Of a DNA stretch of 64,000 nucleotides, positions 61,601 to 64,000 are shown piece by piece. The position numbers and the translations under genes are program-made. Positions within the stretch are counted from its first letter, which is position 1, and every line of letters starts with the position of its first letter. Source of the DNA: Streptomyces spororaveus (GTDB lineage: Bacteria; Actinomycetota; Actinomycetes; Streptomycetales; Streptomycetaceae); the NCBI RefSeq assembly GCF_016755875.1, contig NZ_BNED01000005.1, positions 7,081,501-7,145,500 on the forward strand, written 5' to 3'. A model generated the notes under the pieces. It ran no database searches. It saw only the letters and a program-made list of their open reading frames with translations, and was not told the origin of the DNA.

Positions 61601-61852
61601 TCAGGCCGCCAGGGCGTTGTTGACGAGGTCGAGGAACTCGCGCGGCGACTTGCACCGGTCAGCGTCGGCGGGCAGCGGCCGGCTGTGCCGGTTCTCCAGC
61701 TCACCGACGATGCCGAGGAGCCCCAGGGAGTCGAGCCCCCACTCGTCGAAGCCCGAGTCGGGTCGGCTCGCCATGGCCGCGGGGTCGACGGTGACGCCCG
61801 CACCCTTCTTCATCAGGGCGGCCAGTTCTTCCATGGTCAGTCGAGCGGTCAT
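61601..61852 (-). CDS. Acyl carrier protein, type II polyketide
   Basis: The 83-aa protein from ATG 61852 (GAGGAG 9 bp before) shows FDEWGLDSLGLLGIVGELENR near 37-57. The Ser of DSL is the phosphopantetheine site. RLTMEELAALMKKGAG at the start and SPREFLDLVNNALAA at the end match minimal-PKS carrier proteins. It lies 13 bp after the SchA/CurD gene, so both are co-transcribed. No ketosynthase gene is adjacent, unlike in standard clusters. Confidence 0.9.
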   Translation of the reverse strand: MTARLTMEELAALMKKGAGVTVDPAAMASRPDSGFDEWGLDSLGLLGIVGELENRHSRPLPADADRCKSPREFLDLVNNALAA

Positions 61853-61865
61853 GACGGACAACTCC

Positions 61866-63056
61866 TCAGGCTTGGGCCGGCGTACGCCGGTCGGTGATCA
61901 GGCGCATTTCAGAGCGCGCGAGGAAGCGTGAGATCTCCTGGTCGGTGGTCGGGACGCCGTCTTTGGCGCTGTCGAGCAGCCGGGCGAGCACCGCCGCCTT
62001 GTGGCCGCCCTCGACGCCGAGGGCCAGAGCGGGGCGCGCGTCGAGCGGGCCGCGCAGGTCGAGGAGCCGCACGACGATGTCGTCGCGCTGGAAGACGGTG
62101 CTGCCCTCGATGGGGCTCGTCGGATCGTCCACGGCCGCCTCGTCCTGCCCGGCGAGCAGCCGGGCGAGCGCCATGCCGCACCCGTCCTTCGCGGGGTAGA
62201 ACAGGGCGTGCCGCGTGACGTCCGCGGACTCGCGGCCGCCGGCCGCCACATGGTGCACCGCCGGGAGCGCCGCACGGGTGAAGAACACCCGGGCCGATCC
62301 GGGGTCGCTGAGATCCCGGTCCTGCTCCAGGTACGGGTTGATGGCCTCCTCCAGCGCCTGCACCTCCGGCTGCTGGGCCACATGGCGCAGGGCCGCGAGG
62401 AGGTCGCCCTCGACCTCGACCGCCCGCACGACACGGTTGCCGTGCATGAAGAGCGAGGTGCGGCGCAGCCGGGTGTTCTCGTCGACCTGGGCCTGCGGGG
62501 ACGTGTAACCGGCCAGGAGTTCCGCCACCACCGGCTCGCTGCCGGGTTTCACGGTGAAGGTGAGCGCGTGGCGGACCACGCCGTCACCGCGCCGCGGAGC
62601 GACCTGGAGGCTGCCCGGGGCCCGGTCCGCGGCGCCCGGCGAGGCGGTGGCGGAGGCGGCGACGGAGCCGGCGGAGGGCGGGCCGGTGAGGGAGGGTGAG
62701 CCGTGGCCCGGTCCCTTGCCGGTCTCCCGCAGCACGCTGAAGCGCAGCGAGCGGGTGTCCCGTACGCAGCCGTGGAGCGGCTGCACCGACGCGACGTGTT
62801 CCTCGCTGTTGACCCAGGCCAAGAACCGCGGTGCGCTCTCCCACTCGCTGGTGATGAGCCACTGCGACGGATTCTCGATCGACTGGCACAACTCGTCGCT
62901 GATGTGTCCGGGGACGGAGGACACCTGTTCGCGGAGATGTTCGTACACCTCCAGGAACTGATTCTGCGCACCGTCGTACAGATCCAGCAGCAGCACGACC
63001 CGAAGCCTCGAGCCGTCGAAGGCGGACTGGGATATCCGTTCCGACAAGGTTGTCAT
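61866..63056 (-). CDS. SchA/CurD-domain protein of spore-pigment type
   Basis: The 396-aa product has an N-terminal ABM-like domain (RLRVVLLLDLYDGAQNQFLE, GHISDELCQSIENPSQWLITSEWESAP in pieces) and after an Ala/Pro/Gly linker two SchA/CurD repeats (RHALTFTVKPGSEPVVAELLAGY near 174; RHALFYPAKDGCGMALARLLAG near 293). This is the architecture of WhiE-ORFI/SchA/CurD proteins of spore-pigment polyketide clusters, whose exact activity is unsettled. ATG 63056 has AAGGAG upstream. Divergent from an FAD hydroxylase as in whiE. Confidence 0.9.
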   Translation of the reverse strand: MTTLSERISQSAFDGSRLRVVLLLDLYDGAQNQFLEVYEHLREQVSSVPGHISDELCQSIENPSQWLITSEWESAPRFLAWVNSEEHVASVQPLHGCVRDTRSLRFSVLRETGKGPGHGSPSLTGPPSAGSVAASATASPGAADRAPGSLQVAPRRGDGVVRHALTFTVKPGSEPVVAELLAGYTSPQAQVDENTRLRRTSLFMHGNRVVRAVEVEGDLLAALRHVAQQPEVQALEEAINPYLEQDRDLSDPGSARVFFTRAALPAVHHVAAGGRESADVTRHALFYPAKDGCGMALARLLAGQDEAAVDDPTSPIEGSTVFQRDDIVVRLLDLRGPLDARPALALGVEGGHKAAVLARLLDSAKDGVPTTDQEISRFLARSEMRLITDRRTPAQA

Positions 63057-63202
63057 CGTTCACACTCCTTCGAGACCACACGGTCGCCACGGGCGGCGCC
63101 ACCCGAACCGATCGTTGTCCCGTAATCCCTGCGGCGCGAGAGGAGAGAACCAAGCGGGTGAACGGGCGAGGGAACCGGCCTCGTACAGGGCATGGAAGAG
63201 CC

Positions 63203-64000
63203 ATGAAGGAAAACGTCGACCACCACGTCCCGGTCCTCATCGTGGGCGGCTCGCTGGTGGGTCTGTGCACCTCGCTCTTCCTCGGCCGGCACGGCATCGA
63301 ACACATGCTGGTCGAGAAGCACGCGGGTACCTCGATGCACCCACGCGGACGCGGTATCAACGTACGGACGATGGAGCTGTTCCGGGTCGCCCGTGTCGAG
63401 GACCGGATCCGTGAGGCCGCCTCGGTCCTGGCGGACAACCACGGCATCCTGCAGGGTGGCTCGCTGACCGGTGACGACCAGGAGTGGCTCTTCGAGGAGA
63501 TCGACCCGGGCGGCGCGCTCGCGCGCTTCAGTCCGGCGGCCTGGTGTCTGTGCAGCCAGAACGACATCGAGCCGGTCCTGATGTCCGTTACCCCCACGCT
63601 GGGGGCCGACCTGCGGTTCTCCACCGAACTCCTCTCCTTCGACCAGGATCCGGGCGGGGTCACCGCGATCGTGAAGAACCGGGAGACCGGCGAACACAGC
63701 ACGGTGCGGGCGGACTACCTCGTCGCCGCCGACGGGCCGCGCAGCCCCGTGCGGGAGGCGCTCCGGATCGGCCAGAGCGGCTCCGGGGACCTGTTCCACA
63801 ACGTGAGCATCACCTTCCGGTCGCGGATGCTGGCCCATGTGGTCGGCGACCGGCGTTTCATCGTGTGCTACCTGACCAAGCCCGACGCCGACGGGGCCCT
63901 GCTGCCGGTCGACAACGGCGAGCGGTGGGTCTTCCACGCGCCCTGGCACCCGGATCGGGGGGAGACCCTGGAGGACTTCACCGACGAGCGCTGCGTGGAG
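63203..64000 (+). CDS. FAD-dependent aromatic hydroxylase (3' end outside window)
   Basis: The frame is open from ATG 63203 to the window edge (266 codons). Visible motifs are the FAD Rossmann motif VPVLIVGGSLVGLCTSLFLGRHG in pieces near 9-30, the MHPRGRGINVRTMELFR segment near 49, and the second FAD/NADPH motif YLVAADGPRSPVREALRI near 172. These mark PHBH-type polyketide hydroxylases such as WhiE-ORFVIII. It is divergent from the SchA/CurD gene, and the 146-bp gap should hold both promoters. Confidence 0.9.
   Translation, partial: MKENVDHHVPVLIVGGSLVGLCTSLFLGRHGIEHMLVEKHAGTSMHPRGRGINVRTMELFRVARVEDRIREAASVLADNHGILQGGSLTGDDQEWLFEEIDPGGALARFSPAAWCLCSQNDIEPVLMSVTPTLGADLRFSTELLSFDQDPGGVTAIVKNRETGEHSTVRADYLVAADGPRSPVREALRIGQSGSGDLFHNVSITFRSRMLAHVVGDRRFIVCYLTKPDADGALLPVDNGERWVFHAPWHPDRGETLEDFTDERCVE

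Overview
The window is high-G+C actinobacterial DNA and almost certainly comes from a Streptomyces chromosome. The signs are strong third-position G/C codon use, frequent GTG starts, 4-bp ATGA/GTGA gene overlaps, a WhiJ-type regulator/DUF397/ATPase trio, DUF5999 and DUF6297 proteins, MurT-GatD, and an edge of an aromatic (spore-pigment-like) polyketide locus. Both ends are cut: a probable sensor kinase on the left and an FAD hydroxylase on the right.

Layout. 0-8 kb: a drug-type ABC transporter divergent from the sensor kinase, then housekeeping genes on the minus strand (mug, purB, an SGNH hydrolase, two CNNM/CorC membrane proteins). 8.05-8.96 kb: an IS5-family insertion sequence flanked by CTAG. 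9-13.8 kb: biotin synthesis, bioBAD on minus and bioF divergent. 13.8-15.6 kb: the WhiJ-like trio. 16.4-21 kb: urease operon ureABCFGD, with no ureE. 21-31 kb: a secreted S33 peptidase, a PlsC-type acyltransferase, CtaG, pfkA, the murT-gatD peptidoglycan amidation pair, def, and a TetR/acyl-CoA dehydrogenase pair with visible operators. 31-40.5 kb: a mixed accessory stretch (GNAT, SRPBCC, DUF5999 with a 30-aa partner, a STAND ATPase, an FN3 lipoprotein, a secreted PQQ-like protein, an ABC pair).

40.6-53.8 kb is a coherent island that looks dedicated to organic sulfur compounds: four flavin-dependent LLM monooxygenase genes (one frameshifted), a polar-amino-acid-type ABC transporter, an N-acetyltransferase, an arylsulfotransferase-like protein, an SsuABC/TauABC-type transporter and, divergently, an XRE-cupin regulator behind a long dyad operator. 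The reading is uptake of small organosulfur molecules followed by oxidative or transfer desulfuration. Substrates cannot be told from sequence.

53.8-57.7 kb is a single 1301-residue XRE/STAND/transmembrane/14-WD40 protein. 57.9-60.4 kb holds small secreted or membrane proteins (I36-like inhibitor, DM13 protein, beta-helix protein). 60.4-64 kb is the margin of a type II polyketide locus: O-methyltransferase, acyl carrier protein, SchA/CurD protein and a divergent FAD hydroxylase. The ketosynthase pair is not in the window.

The most noteworthy signals beyond the genes are a dispersed repeat that supplies stop codons and C-termini to neighbouring genes, a 31-bp operator dyad at 53.17 kb, a DasR-like site before the FN3 lipoprotein, a 38-bp perfect palindrome inside a coding region, a 44-bp tandem duplication at convergent gene ends, and C-rich leaders that precede the solute-binding protein genes.
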